Of a stretch of DNA of 64,000 bases, positions 43,771 to 55,115 are shown in pieces. Where the stretch lies: assembly GCA_030760725.1 (NCBI GenBank), contig JASWHV010000012.1:51243652-51307651 (forward strand), written 5' to 3'. A model generated the notes under the pieces. That model did not search any database. It was not told the DNA's origin and was given only the letters and a program-made list of their open reading frames with translations. Source of the DNA: Neostapfia colusana. Its lineage: Eukaryota > Streptophyta > Magnoliopsida > Poales > Poaceae. The stretch's first letter is position 1; each line of letters opens with the position of its first letter. Made by a program: the position numbers and the translations under genes.

Positions 43771-45895
43771 ACCATGCTATAGGGACGTGTTTTAGACCGT
43801 ACAAGGCTTTGGACAGTTTGTAAACATGATTAGGAAAATTTGGATTTTCAAAACCCGGTGGCTGCTTAACATAAACCTCCTCCTCTATGTAGCCATTAAG
43901 AAAAGCACTTTTAACATCCATTTGATATAACTTGAAACCTTTAGATGCAGCAAATGCTAATAAAATTCTTATAGCTTCTAATCTAGCAACAGGAGCAAAT
44001 GTTTCATCAAAATCTAGACCTTCAATTTGAGTGAAACCTTGAGCAACCAACCTAGCTTTATTCCTAACCACAACCCCATCCTCACTTTGCTTATTTTTAA
44101 ATACCCATTTAGTTCCAATTAATGTGTGACCTTGAGGTGGAGGTACAAGTTTCCAAACATTATTTCTTTCAAAATTTTCTAACTCTTCTTGCATAGCATT
44201 AATCCAAGATTCATTAGTGATTGCGTGTGATATATCCTTGGGTTCAAAAGAAGCAACAAAAGCAGAATGAGCATGAGAGTTTGGATCGCAAAACCTGGAC
44301 CGAGTGACTCGTTCATGCAAGCTTCTAATGATTTGTTGTGGAGGATGACTTTTGAGTACTCGGAGGTGAGTAGACACTTCACAAGCACCTTCTTCTTCAT
44401 GTTCGGACCTTTGATTAGGAGAGCTTGTTGATTGAGGAAGGTCCGAACCAGCAGTAGTGACTGTTGGTGCTGGTTGTGGTGCAAAATCAGCAGCTTGATC
44501 GTTATTTACTTCCGAGTTTTTGGGCAGCAGCACCACTTCTTCATCTTCTTCAATAAAAATACTCTTCCCCTGCAGATATGGATCCGGACCTGCAATATCG
44601 GAGCTAGTACTTGCGCTAGCTTCATCAAAAGAAACCTCGCAAGTCTCCACAATTTTGTTAGTGTCAAGTAAAAGCACACGGTAGCCTCTAGTATGAGATG
44701 GATAACCAAGAAACATGCCATCAACAGATCTAGCTTCAAATTTATCAAGATTACCATGTTTCTTAACAAAGCATTTGCAACCAAAAACCCTAAAGTGTGT
44801 AACACTAGGCCTATGTCCAAACCGGAGCTCATATGGGGTTTTTCCAAGCTTAGCACGCAAGAAATCACGATTTGAGACATAACAAGCGGTTGCAATTGCA
44901 TCAGCCCAAAATTTCCTAGGAGTTTGATATTCATCAAGCATAGTCCTAGTCATCTCAACTAAGGTCCTGTTCTTTCTTTCTACGACACCATTTTGTTGTG
45001 GTACATAGGGTGAAGAGTATTGATGATCTATTCCATTTTCAGCACAAAAGTGATCAAAGGATTGGTTTTTAAATTCAGTTCCGTTATCACTTCTAATTGC
45101 TTTTAATGATCCCGGGTGATCAATAGATAATCTAAGAAATAAAGTTCTAAAATTACTAAAAGCTTCATTCTTAAATGCCATAAAATAAACCCAAGAATAT
45201 CTGGAATAATCATCAACAATCACAAGCACATACCATTTACCTCTGAAGGATTGAACACGTGCCGGACCTACTGTGTCAAGATGTAAAAGTTGTCCCGGTT
45301 CAGCTGTCATGGTCATTGTAAGAGGAGCATGTGAACCTGCAACAAACTTAGCATGTCTACAAGAAGAGCACACAATATAATTGTCCTTTTTAAGCTTCGG
45401 CAGCCCACGTATACGATCGAGAGCACTAACACGAGTGAGATGATCAAAGCCTATGTGACCAAGTCTACGATGCCAAAAATATATATCCTTTGTATCATTA
45501 GCAACTAGACACCGATGCTTAGAAGTTGACAAATCAAAATCAGCTTTAAAAACTCTTCCAAACCTATACATGTTAAACAAAAGCTCACCTTTTGAATCTA
45601 CAACCTTGCAGCAATTTTTAGCAAAGCTAACCTCTAGATTTTCATCTAGCAATTGTGAAACCGAAAGCAAGTTGTATTTCAAATTTATAACAAGTGCCAC
45701 ATCTTTCAAAGTGTAGAGATTGTTTACACTAACCGAACCTTTAGCAATTATGGGAGTAGAAGAGTTATCGGCGAAAGTAACATTTTCTACACGTGACACA
45801 AAAGAGAGAGAGGAGAACCATTCTTTGTTACCGGTCATGTGGCCTGAGCAACCTGAATCCACAATCCAAATGTTCTCCTTCCTCTAACGTGAAAC
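43771..45895 (-). pseudogene. Protease, integrase and RT N-terminal part of H (over 700 codons open)
   Basis: It opens with the copia protease motif (MDSGCSGHMTGNKEWF), the GAG-pre-integrase region, the zinc finger (HRRLGHIGFDHLTR, CSSCRHAKF) and the integrase core with Asp in LHLDTVGPARVQ, Asp in AIRSDNGTEFKN and Glu in QQNGVVERKNRT. After an acidic linker, RT begins at WINAMQEELENFERNN and reads FAPVARLEAIRILLAFAA and VKQPPGFENPNF. A frameshift near 43760 ends the correct reading. The protease Met is not the start; stops upstream (45889, 46037) separate it from gag. Confidence 0.92.
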
Positions 45896-46036
45896 CTACA
45901 CAGCAGCACAATACGTCGATGACTCAATACTGGGGTTAGTTAAAAGACTTTTAGGAATCCAGTACTGAGTCACACGACGTCCAGCATGAATAACACGCGA
46001 AAGCTGAGAAGGTACAGCAGGTTTATGAGCCAAACA

Positions 46037-47650
46037 TCAAAAATTTTTGTTCCCAACTACTGACTTAGAAGATGTGTTATATGTAGCACAAAAAACAGTA
46101 GGTCCGGGAGCAAGTTTTTGACTCATTACAGCAGGTTGCAAGCTCCGAACATTCGGTCTAGCAGATTTTGCTTGGTTGTTATGTGATCTAGCAAGTATTC
46201 TTTGTTTCTTATCGTATTTAGCTAGTCTATAACAAAAATTCATGACATGACCATCTCTACCACAGTAGGTACAATGAAAAATAACCTTATTATCATGTCT
46301 AGATGAGCAAGCAACATGTTTATTAGAACCCGAATGGGACAGTACTCCTGCAGATTTGAAAATCACCTCTTTTTGTCTAGGAGCTGTTTGAATCAAACCG
46401 CTTCCTAATGACTTTACAACTTTAGGTGGGTGTGCCTTAGCATGAGCATGAGAATTAAAACCTAAACCAGTTTTATCATTACAAGACTTGGAAGAATTCA
46501 GCAGCAAGTTTAGGTTCTTATTTGCATTAGAAAACCGATCTAGTGTCCTATGCATGTCATCAAGTTTATTGGACAGATCAAAGCAGTTTTCACATGAAGT
46601 TTTTCCTTTTAGTTTGCAATTTGAACAATATTTAACTTCATGCACACGTAAAGCATTGTTCAAAATAGAAATCTCATTCATAGCATTATTTGGTTTCTTA
46701 TTCAGATCATCACATGAAGAACAATGCAAATCAATTGTAGAACAACAAGCATCTTTCAAATTTTTATCATTAAGTGCAGAAAGCTCTTTGTTCTTTTCAA
46801 TTTCAAGTTCAAGTTTATCAAGTGTAGATGCGTGTGCACTTCTTAAAGAGGATAATTGTTCATAAATCAAATCACATGAGGAACAAGAATCATCACTAGG
46901 AATTAAAGTTTTTAAACGATTAATTTCAGATTCTAGTGATTCAATTCTAACAGCATTGTTCCTAAGTTTTTTTATCCTTTTTCTTTAATATAGCAGTGGC
47001 ACGAGAAATAGCATCACACATTTCTTCGCAAGTGGGACATACCTCTTCATCACCGCTGTTGTGTTCTGCCTCCTCGGAGCTTGAACTTGACTTGCTCGCC
47101 ATGCAGCACATATTTGCCATAGCTTCTTCATCTTCATCACTACCGGTGTCCACATCACTCGAGCCGAAATCTTGAAGTGCAGAGATCATACTATGCACTA
47201 TGTTGCGCATTGATAAATGTTTCTTCTTCTTATTCTTTGCAAACGATTTCTTCGGCCTTGTTTGCTTTTCTTCACGTGAAGTCGGACCTGAAAGGTTAGG
47301 ACACTCCGTACGAAAATGTCCTGTCTTACCACATTCAAAACATCGTTGAGGTCCGGAGCTTCCTCTCCTTCTAGTTCTCACATTTTGCAATGCTTTTGAG
47401 AACCAAGTAGAGATGAGTGCAAGCTCCTCCTCTGGAAACTCTTCAATCTGTTCAAGGGTTAGAGAGGACAGCAAAGAGAGTGCATCACTAGATGATGATT
47501 TACTAGAACTAGACATGTCACGTTGCGAAACAAATGCAATAGACTTGTTGGGGTTTTTACGTGAGATGATGTCAATTTCATGAGTTTTCAATTTAGAATA
47601 AAGCACGTCTAAAGTAAGAGAACTCATGACAGTAGATTCACGAATAGATG
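46037..47650 (-). pseudogene. gag of H (N-terminus replaced, frameshifted)
   Basis: From the right: STVMSSLTLDVLYSKLKTHE, the Ser-rich SSSSKSSSSDALSLLSSLT, EEFPEEELALISTWFSK, a CCHC knuckle (CFECGKTGHFRTECPN), a basic stretch, and an acidic Ser/Glu segment with CPTCEEMCDAI. An A-run slip near 46965 breaks the frame; the coiled-coil part follows (IYEQLSSLRSAHASTLDKLE), then a second zinc-binding motif (CTYCGRDGHVMNFCYRLAK). It ends at a TGA at 46037. Residues before STVMSS are missing because the sequence switches to aORF at 47650/47651. Confidence 0.85.
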
Positions 47651-48743
47651 TAACTCCGACCAAAGCTCTCCCCTTCCAAGTCCCACGGTCGAGGAGGCTC
47701 GACAAGCCCTTCATCGGCGCATTGCCAAAGAAAGTGCAGCAAAGGAGGCCCAAGCGGCTAAAGAAGTCATCCGTCGAGAGGCGAGAACAAAGAAGAAGCA
47801 TGATCTCGACGAGGAGGCACAAATTGCCCAAGCCGTTGAAGAATCCTTGAAGGATCAACAGAGAAAGAAAAGGGATGAACGTGAAGCCCAAAGCTCCCAA
47901 GCTGCTAGTGCCTCAGAGCCCAAGAGAAAGAGGCTGGTCACCTTGGGAGATAAAGAGCGGGAAAAGGAGAAGGAAAAGGAATCCGAGGGTAGGGTTCCTC
48001 GATATCCAAAGAAGGGTAAGGCTCCACTTCCTTAGGAGCCCAAGAACAAAAAGGCAACTGCCAAAGCATCGACAAACAGAGCAGGAGGGATAAAAATCAG
48101 AGAGAAAGGGCAACCGAAGCCCATCGGCCCCTTAAAGATGGCTGCCGCTACTAGAGACCCAAACCGGCAGCCCAACAATCTGGCATTTGTATTCAAAGGA
48201 AAGGGGGCTGAAAAGGCAAGAAGGCTGAGGATGGATAAAGTCTATGACTATGAAAAGCACACAGCCGACCCTAGGTTTTGGTGTGACTTTCACTGCGATT
48301 ACTATGGCTTGGTGTACCTAAAAAGGAAGATCCCAGTCACTCAAGCTCAATAGATAGATTGGGACTACATGGACAAAAGGGAGCTCAAAGCTTTTGATGC
48401 AGTAATTGAAGCCGCAGAGCGCCATGGAATCAAGGAATTCATGAGCTTCAAGTATGACTGGAGCATTGAGGTAATTGTGCAGTTCTACACCACTGTGTAC
48501 TTCTCCACCTACGGTGACCGGAAAATCACCTGGATGACTCACGGAGAGCAGTACTCATTCACCTATGAGAGGTTTGCACAGATACTTGGCCTTGAGGAGC
48601 ACTTGGATCATGAGATTATCATTTCCAATCTCAAGGCAGTGGACAGGGATCAGCTTGACTATATGTATCCTAGTCATGTTCCCTGTGAAGCCGGGCTTGC
48701 TAGGAACATCAAGCCGTTCTATAGTGTAGGATCGAAGAGCATG
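47651..48743 (+). pseudogene. aORF N-terminal part, second copy, inside H
   Basis: The plus strand repeats aORF copy 1 from the codons after its ATG (SDQSSPLPSPTVEEAR-like) to SVGSKSM. It keeps the ~450 bp deleted from copy 1 (KMAAATRDPNRQPNNLAFVF, DPRFWCDFHCDYYGLVYLKR, ELKAFDAVIEAAERHGIKEF). Two TAG codons (about 48033 and 48351) interrupt it. The left junction with gag of H lies in AACTCCGACC, similar to AACTTCGACC in copy 1. Because it lies inside H, next to the 5' LTR, it is a duplication of the sequence left of H and not part of the H coding capacity. Confidence 0.85.
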
Positions 48744-50345
48744 TGAAAAGCTAGCAGAGGGGGGGTGAATGGTAGATTAAAACTTTTCGCAGCGGAAACA
48801 ACAAAAACCCCTCAGCAAAAAATCAATCGGTTAAAAAAACCATGTGTGCAAGTGTTTTCAAACGTGTTCAACCGTGACAAATCAATTATAGAGGTAGAGA
48901 ATCAAGTCACGGATCTAATGCAACAAGAATCACTTGAAAACACGAAGTAAAACTTGAGATACGATCAAAACATTAAACAAAGATCAATCTGTTCTACCCG
49001 ATATAAAACAGATCTGCAACGCTGCAAAGAAACTCGTGTATCTCAAAAACTACAGATCCGAAGCTCGTGAAAATTTCACATATGATATATAATTGAGTTG
49101 TGAAGACAACCCAAAAAGAATCACGTCAATCGGATCTGTAAAACTCGAGTTATGAACGAAACACCGAAGCAACGTCGGTCTGTCCAGAAACTCGGCGAGA
49201 AAGACTTGACGAAAAACAAGTCAGACGAACAAGGCACAAAAGCTCCTCGAAACTATGAACTTTATTCAATATAAACCTAAGAGGAACAGCCCAAAGTCGT
49301 GCACCACGAGCTCTGGCCTCCCTTGCTTATATAATCAGCTCTATGGCCAATCCAATTCAAACTAGGACTCCTACTCCTACTTGGATTCAAACTGTAACTT
49401 TCAAATACTGCTCAAGACTCTTCTATACGCAGATAGAAGCAATCTTAAGACTTCCAAACACCTTAGGAACGTCCCAAACATTTATAAAACAACTAAACTT
49501 CGTGACCCACACGAAATCCTATCATAACCAACTCAAAACATTCATATTTGAGCCATATCCGACTCAGCCTCAGCCTGAGTACGCAATCCAGCCGGTTGGA
49601 CCTTTCCGACCAATTCTTTACGTCCACATCTCTTCATCACGCCTTGGAACAATGTTGCCACGTCCATGCACTCCTTGCACACGTGCAAACACCTTCCAAC
49701 GACGTACACGCAACCTTCATATGCACTGCCCTTGATCCAAACATGCTGCGCGACCTCCCGATCAACTCAACCATAGCTCCTCCCGAACTTGGTTGTTGGA
49801 ACCTCATCTCCTCCGTGAGACTAGTCCAAGGATCCCGTCACCAGTCATGTCTTGAACTCAAGCAACACCTGCACATGAATAAACAACCAATTCTTCCGAG
49901 CACAAGTCCTCGACTTGACTCACGTTAGTTCGAAAACCACAACACCTTACATGAGCACGTCACATAAGCATGTTGCAAACCATATCAAATGATAACAGCC
50001 ATAACCACCAAAACACACCAAAAACTTAGCAAATTAATACTAAGCAAACCTTCCCATAAAGCAAGTTTGAAACATTGCGAGTTAAAAGCAAAAACAAGAC
50101 GCTGCAGTTCTACGAGTTGAACTTCACGGGAGCTCCCTAAAAACAAGCTCCGGACCTCACAGAAGCTCTCCGGACCTTGCAGGAGCTCTCCGGACCTTGC
50201 ATCAGACCTCTCCAACACTTGGCGGACCTAACAAAGAACTTGTCGGACCTTGCCACAGAAGAATGTTTTGGCAATATTCAAAACTTTGAATGTTAATGCT
50301 AACTTTTATCCTAATTGCCAATGTATTCAGCACACATAGGTCTCA
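48744..50345 (-). repeat. 5' LTR of H (1602 bp)
   Basis: It pairs with 40122-41723 and has the same length. Its left flank is aORF sequence identical to the left flank of the other LTR; its right flank (CATATAGCATGC) continues the aORF of F. The TATA box is at 49326-49333 (minus strand). Confidence 0.9.
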
Positions 50346-51055
50346 CATATAGCATGCTCAACCGGATTCTGAGGAGGACCATTGCCCCAAAGGATGGAGA
50401 TGCAGGGGTAATTCAAGGAAACTTAACGCATCTCCTCCTCTTGATAGATGGTGAAGAGAAGTTCAACCTTGTTGAGCACATTTATGATGACATCTTCAAC
50501 ATCTCTCACACTCCCAACCGCTCATGTGGTTATGCACCGTACCTCATGTGCCTAATTGAGAAGGTGTCAGGGATAGTCTTTGTCAAGGATGTCACTCATC
50601 GACCTCTCCGTCCTCAGCTACCCCCCATTATGCCAGAATCCTCAAGGAGGAAAAATGCTCAAACTCCATCCAGCTCAGCGGCCCCTTCTAGCTCAGCGGC
50701 TCCCCCAACATCTCCTCCTCCGGTCCATGAGCGGATTATTCAATTGCTTCAACGCACTTTTCGCCTTATGTCTGTGTGTGGAGGTCCGGACTCGATGCAG
50801 AGGCGTTAGGAGAAGTACCTCAAGGCTGTGTGTGACAAGCTTGAGGTTCCCATGTCTCCCCCTGAGGAGAGTGATGGGGAACTCACTCCATATCCAGAGT
50901 TCACCGCTGATGAGCTCGCATAGTTTAGGGAAGATGGAAGCTCTTCCAAGGCGGTGCCTCCATCCACAACAGCCGACAAAGAGGAAGTGGATACGGAGGC
51001 TACAGAGAGCGATGAAAATGGCGATGAAGAAGAAGACGAAGAAGATGATGAGTAG
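50346..51055 (+). pseudogene. aORF of F, C-terminal part
   Basis: It continues the extra ORF after H: SMLNRILRRTIAPKDGDAG, LTHLLLLIDGEEKFNLVEH, NRSCGYAPYLMCLIEKVSGI, then a Pro/Ser/Ala-rich linker, a helix (ERIIQLLQRTFRLM) and an acidic tail (ESDENGDEEEDEEDDE) ending at TAG 51053-51055. TAGs near 50807 and 50923 interrupt it. With the N-terminal part it would total about 600 residues. There is no obvious signal peptide or transmembrane segment, so I see no direct support for an envelope role. Confidence 0.78.
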
Positions 51056-51438
51056 ACTTAGGCGTATCTTCTTCCCTCTTTTCCTTTTTGGTGCCTTGAT
51101 TCCAAAGGGGGAGAAATGTGAAAAGAATGTCCTATTTTTTTATCATCTTCTAGTCTTGTAATAGATCTTTTGGACATGGCTATCTATGTTTTATGTTTTA
51201 TGCATGACTATCTTTTGTGTAACACCATGTGTTGGATTTTATGGTTGTTTTATGCTTATTGTCTTATCACATTTTTTGAGCACAACACGTAGGCACCCCA
51301 CCATAACATATGAATGTATGCCAGCTCCCCTCTTCTACTCTTGCATACATTCAGGGGGAGTTTTGCATACGTACACTTGTTATAAAAATAAATTTTTTAC
51401 CTCTTATGTTGAAACTTAATGTGTTGTCATCAATCACC
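51056..51438 (+). other. 3' untranslated region of F
   Basis: T-rich sequence between aORF stop and PPT with purine runs (AAAGGGGGAGAAAT at 51108-51119, CAGGGGGAG near 51352). No coding content is recognised. Confidence 0.6.
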
Positions 51439-51452
51439 AAAAAGGGGGATAT
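51439..51452 (+). promoter_or_regulatory. Polypurine tract of F
   Basis: AAAAAGGGGGATAT directly precedes the LTR start TGTAAGTGCATCTAGG. Confidence 0.88.
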
Positions 51453-51756
51453 TGTAAGTGCATCTAGGCATCCCCGTGGGTTTTGGATGACTGACGACGA
51501 CAAATTAAGAGACTAATGAGCTGAGATGATCATAAGCACAGGACATTTCTAAGGCGGACACCTAAACTCTCAAAAAGGAAAAAGATGAAGAACGGCGTCG
51601 AAGACTCAAAGAGTAGAAATTAGGGTGTCACTTAAGTCTTTAGTAGGCTAGCCGCGTAAAAAAAGAGTGTGTGTGTCAAGTGCATTGAGATCATAGAAGA
51701 GAGCTCAAAGCGTTAGAAGTGTCAAATCCTTAGTGGAGAGAGGTAGAGAGGTAAAG

Positions 51757-52215
51757 TTGGGCTGGCCGGACTTGTCCGGGGAAGTGGTCGGACTAGTCCG
51801 GAAGTCCTACGGCTTAGTACGCTTTGGGGCGGACTAAGAGTTCCTGACTGAGATCGGACTTATCCATTTTGGGACGGACTAGTTCGTTTCTCTCTTGGTG
51901 AGAGTGTTTTTGGGGCTAAGTCCGTGTAGACCGGACTTATCTACCTCACTGGCCGGACTAGTCCGGGCTAGCCAGACTTGTCCGTTTTCACACGGACTAA
52001 GAGTTCTTGTGTGAGTTCGGGCTAGTCTGTTCTAAGGCAAACTAGTCCGTATCGGTGTGAGATGAGAGCTCCCATGGCTAAGTTTTAGTGGACCAGACTT
52101 GTCCGCCTTAGTGGCCGAACTAGTCTGGGTCCTCCAGACTTGTCCGTTCTCACCTAGACAAATAGTTCCTGTGTGAGATCGGACTAGTCCGGTGTGAGGC
52201 GGACTAGTCCGGACT
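51757..52215 (+). repeat. Palindrome array in U3 of F LTR (CCGGACTAGTCCGG type)
   Basis: More than ten perfect or imperfect copies of GGACTAGTCC or its half GGACTTGTCC sit at irregular spacing; a perfect 14-bp palindrome is at 51953-51966. The array ends about 35 bp before the TATA box. Confidence 0.88.
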
Positions 52216-52249
52216 TTTGGTAGGTGGCTACGGTTGGCTTCGGGACTTC

Positions 52250-52257
52250 TATAAAAG
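52250..52257 (+). promoter_or_regulatory. TATA box of F LTR
   Basis: TATAAAAG within CTTCTATAAAAGGAGATGCC, a strong plant core-promoter match directly after the palindrome array. Confidence 0.75.
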
Positions 52258-53077
52258 GAGATGCCCCGACTTCATTTATAGACACCTGGAACCCTAGCGC
52301 CGCCACAGCGATCCTAGAGCCCCCCTAAGCCTTCTCTCTTGCCTACTCACCCTCTAGAACCAATTCTCGAGTGGATTTGGGCGTGTAAGGAGAGGAGAAG
52401 GAAGAACTTTGTGTTTTGGCTCTCGGAGTGATCTCGTGCACTTGTTGTGAGTCTTTGTGACCCGTGGCTTGTGAGATCCGTGGAGTTTTGTGGACGTGAT
52501 CAAGTGGGAGCCTCAGATTGTGAGTAGCCCCAACACTTTGTAAGTTCACCCTTGAGATAGTGAAGAACCAGGTTGGCCTTCGTGGTGACTTGGTGAGGAA
52601 AGGGTTGTTAAACTCGGTCCTTTGTGGACTCCTCAACGGAGATGTAGATTCCTGAGTTGAATTGAACCTCGGGCAAAAATCTTCGTGTTATTTTGCACTT
52701 ACATTTCATTGATCATTTGAATTGCTTAGGGTCCGTTCGATCATTTCGCTCTTATAATATTTCAGGTTACAATCTTTCAATCCATCTGAATACTTTGTCA
52801 TATTTGTTATATTAGATTGCTAGATAGTTTATCTGCATTTTGTTAAACTAAAATCTGAAGAAAAACCCATAAAAATAAAGTTTAGGCTTTTCAGTAGTCT
52901 GAGCGGACTAGTTCGCCCCTGAGCCAGACTAGTCCGTCCTTTTAGGCTTTTCCAACAGGTTGATCGGACTAGTCCACCCCTGAGCCAAACTAGTCTGGCC
53001 CCTGTGTTCTAATCTCGTTTAATTAAGTCATTTCAGGTATTTTAGCCTATTCACCGCCCCTCTAGGCAATTTCACAC

Positions 53078-53510
53078 AGCCATCCTATGTTGGTCTTTGC
53101 CATCAAGCATGTGTCAAGTTGAGTTTTATCTGCGGAGAAGTCCACGAGATAAAGCTTTCCCTTAAGCACACCTTTGAAGGCAATTGAGTTATCAACTATT
53201 CTAGTGACAATCACGCCTTCATTAGTGAATAAACAATTATAAACTTTTTCACATAATTGGGATATGGATAAAAGATTATAATCTAGTGACTCAACATGCA
53301 TAACATTAGAAATAGTGTGTTGTGGAGAAATGAAGATTTTACCCATACCTATTACCTTCCCTTGGATATTGTCACCAAAATATATACCTTGACTTGGATC
53401 ATTGGTTTCTTCATACTCCACAAACATCTTTCTCGCTCCGGTCATGTGGTTGGTGCAGCAACTATCTAGCACACAATTTGTTTTGCCGGAGGAGTATGCC
53501 TACAAAAAAA
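53078..53510 (-). pseudogene. Copia protease and GAG-pre-integrase start of I
   Basis: It reads CVLDSCCTNHMTGARKMF, GIYFGDNIQGKVIGMGKIF, ISNVMHVESLDYNLLSISQL and KGKLYLVDFS. The catalytic Asp-Ser-Gly has become Asp-Ser-Cys, so the protease is probably inactive. The sequence ends near MAKTNIGW, where F inserted, before the integrase zinc finger. Confidence 0.88.
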
Positions 53511-55110
53511 GTTTAGGCTTTGTTTTTAGGTACCCAAGCTTGGTTAGGTCCTTTGACGTTAGTTACAAGAGTTTTGGGTACCCATACACAAGGCTTCGGG
53601 CTCTTGCAGAGTGGCCCAACATATCTTGCATAGACATACCCAAATTTTTTTCTCATTAGTACATAATATGCATTAAAATCATGAAACATAGTTAGGTTGA
53701 TATTCTTAGCAATTTTAGCATCTTTAGCATATCTATCAAATTTTGCCATTTCAAGAGATGTAGAAACATGATATTCATTCATAGTTTGGTATGATCCTTC
53801 CTTGAAAAAGACAATATGCATTTGTTATTCTTGGGAATTTTTGCATTTTGCTTTACTTCCCTTGAATAGCCAAGACCATCTTTGATCAATGGAGACCTTG
53901 CAAAGGAGTATGCACTACGTGCATACTTGATGTTCTCCTTGTCAAAGATGCCAACCTTATGTGTACTCTTCCTCTTTGCCATATTAAGCTCATTTTTTAA
54001 ATTAGGTACAAGTTTTGCACATTTATAGATTTTAGTGTTTGACTGTACATTTGTCAAGTTAGACCTTTTTAGGCAGAAGAGATAACACTTGACTTGAGAG
54101 TTGTGACTTGTGCCTCAAGATTATTTTGAGCTTTGTTCAAACTCACAATCTCATCTTGGAGCAAAACATTTGAACTCTTGAGACATGAAGAGGTCTCCTT
54201 GCATTCGGCAAGTTCAAGTTCAAGCGCCATGTTCTTCTCCTTGTCAAGCTTGAGGAGCTTCTCAAGGTCAAGATTCTTTTGCTTCTCTTTGATAAGCAAG
54301 TCATATTGTCTTTCAAGAAGTTCCTCCTTATCTAAAATTTCATCGGAGAGCTTTTCTATTTTTATTAGGGCACTTCTACTCAATCCTTCAATCATATATT
54401 CATTTTCACTATCACTATCAAAATCTTCATCTTTAATGGAACGCAGGCAGAGTTTCATTTTTACCTTCCGATTTCCCTCCTTTGCCATGAGACATGTGTG
54501 GCTTGAGCTCTTCCACTCTCCCTTGTTTGGCAAGAGAGTCTTCTTCATCGTTGGCTTCTTGATAGCGACGGTTGCCACTTTCACTTCATCATCGGAGGAG
54601 GACTCATCATTGGAGTCCCACTCCATGCCAACATGAGCATTCCCAGGTGCCTTCTTCTTCTTGAACATGCTCTTCTCTAGAGGCTTTTCATCCTTGTTCT
54701 TTTTTTCTTGTCCTCTTCTTTTTTGTATGGGCAATTAACGATGTAATGCCCATACTCGCCCAATTGTAGCATGTTCTCTTGGTTCTTGAATTTCTCTTGT
54801 CCTTGCCCCTGCTCTCATAGTTTGGTCCTCTTCTTTTTTTCATCATTCTTTTGAATCTATTGATGAATAAGGACAACTCTTCATCGTCGGTATCGGTGCT
54901 TTCTTCACTTTCTTCGTCATCACTTGAAGCTTGTACCTCTTTACTTTTGGACGTGGGTGATGCTTTGAGAGCAATGCCTTTTTTCTTGGAGGATGTAACC
55001 TTGGCAAGGTCGTTGACGTGGCGTGCTTCGATCTCCATCATCACGTGGTTGATAATTCTACCAAGAACCTCATCCGAAGTCATTTTGTGGAAGTTTGGAC
55101 TTTCACGGAA
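53511..55110 (-). pseudogene. gag of I (frameshifted in the zinc knuckle)
   Basis: From the right: HKMTSDEVLGRIINHVMMEI, a Ser/Glu-rich stretch (ASSDDEESEESTDTDDEE), ELSLFINRFKRMMKKRRG, then a CCHC knuckle at about 54730-54790. One base is missing in the second Cys codon, so CYNC becomes CYNW and the frame is lost; the other frame reads GEYGHYIVNCPYKK. Next come a Lys-rich linker, DSDSENEYMIEGLSR, a long coiled coil (NLDLEKLLKLDKEKNMALEL, LLQDEIVSLNKAQNNLE) and a second broken segment to 53513. Confidence 0.83.
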
Positions 55111-55115
55111 GAGGG

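Larger units (their letters stand above)
40122..50345 (-). mobile_element. H: Ty1/copia element with rearranged 5' end, inserted in aORF of F
   Basis: The minus-strand element has a 3' LTR (40122-41723), PPT (41724-41734), RT/RH, IN, PR and gag up to 47650, and a 5' LTR (48744-50345). Both LTRs are 1602 bp and differ by a few percent by eye. The PBS, leader and gag start are missing; in their place is a plus-strand copy of the host aORF (47651-48743). I could not define a clean target duplication (left flank GCATG, right flank CATAT). The large gag with coiled coil suggests the SIRE/Maximus group, not proven. Confidence 0.88.
36928..53077 (+). mobile_element. F: Ty1/copia element, 3' half (RT/RH, aORF, 3' LTR), interrupted by H
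   Basis: The plus strand has RT/RH (36928-38020), a long spacer, an extra ORF split by H (39463-40121 and 50346-51055), a PPT (51439-51452) and a 3' LTR (51453-53077). The order pol, spacer, extra ORF, PPT, LTR is that of SIRE/Maximus-type copia elements; the lineage call is an inference from this layout. Its 5' half was separated by insertion of C and lies outside the window to the left. The 3' LTR abuts copia I, so F inserted into I (target CAGCC at 53078-53082). Confidence 0.85.
51453..53077 (+). repeat. 3' LTR of F (1625 bp)
   Basis: It begins TGTAAGTGCATCTAGGC and ends CTCTAGGCAATTTCACA, features common in grass copia LTRs. U3 carries ACTAGTCCGG palindromes (51757-52215), then TATAAAAGG at 52250. 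More palindrome copies occur near 52900-53000. The right flank is gag/PR of copia I. Confidence 0.9.
53078..55115 (-). mobile_element. I: Ty1/copia fragment (gag and protease), host of F and K
   Basis: Minus-strand gag/PR is cut on the left by the LTR of F and on the right by the LTR of K. The rest (LTRs, gag N-terminus, IN-RT-RH) must lie outside the window. It differs from F and H in sequence. GAGGG (55111-55115) should be the target duplication of K. Confidence 0.85.
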
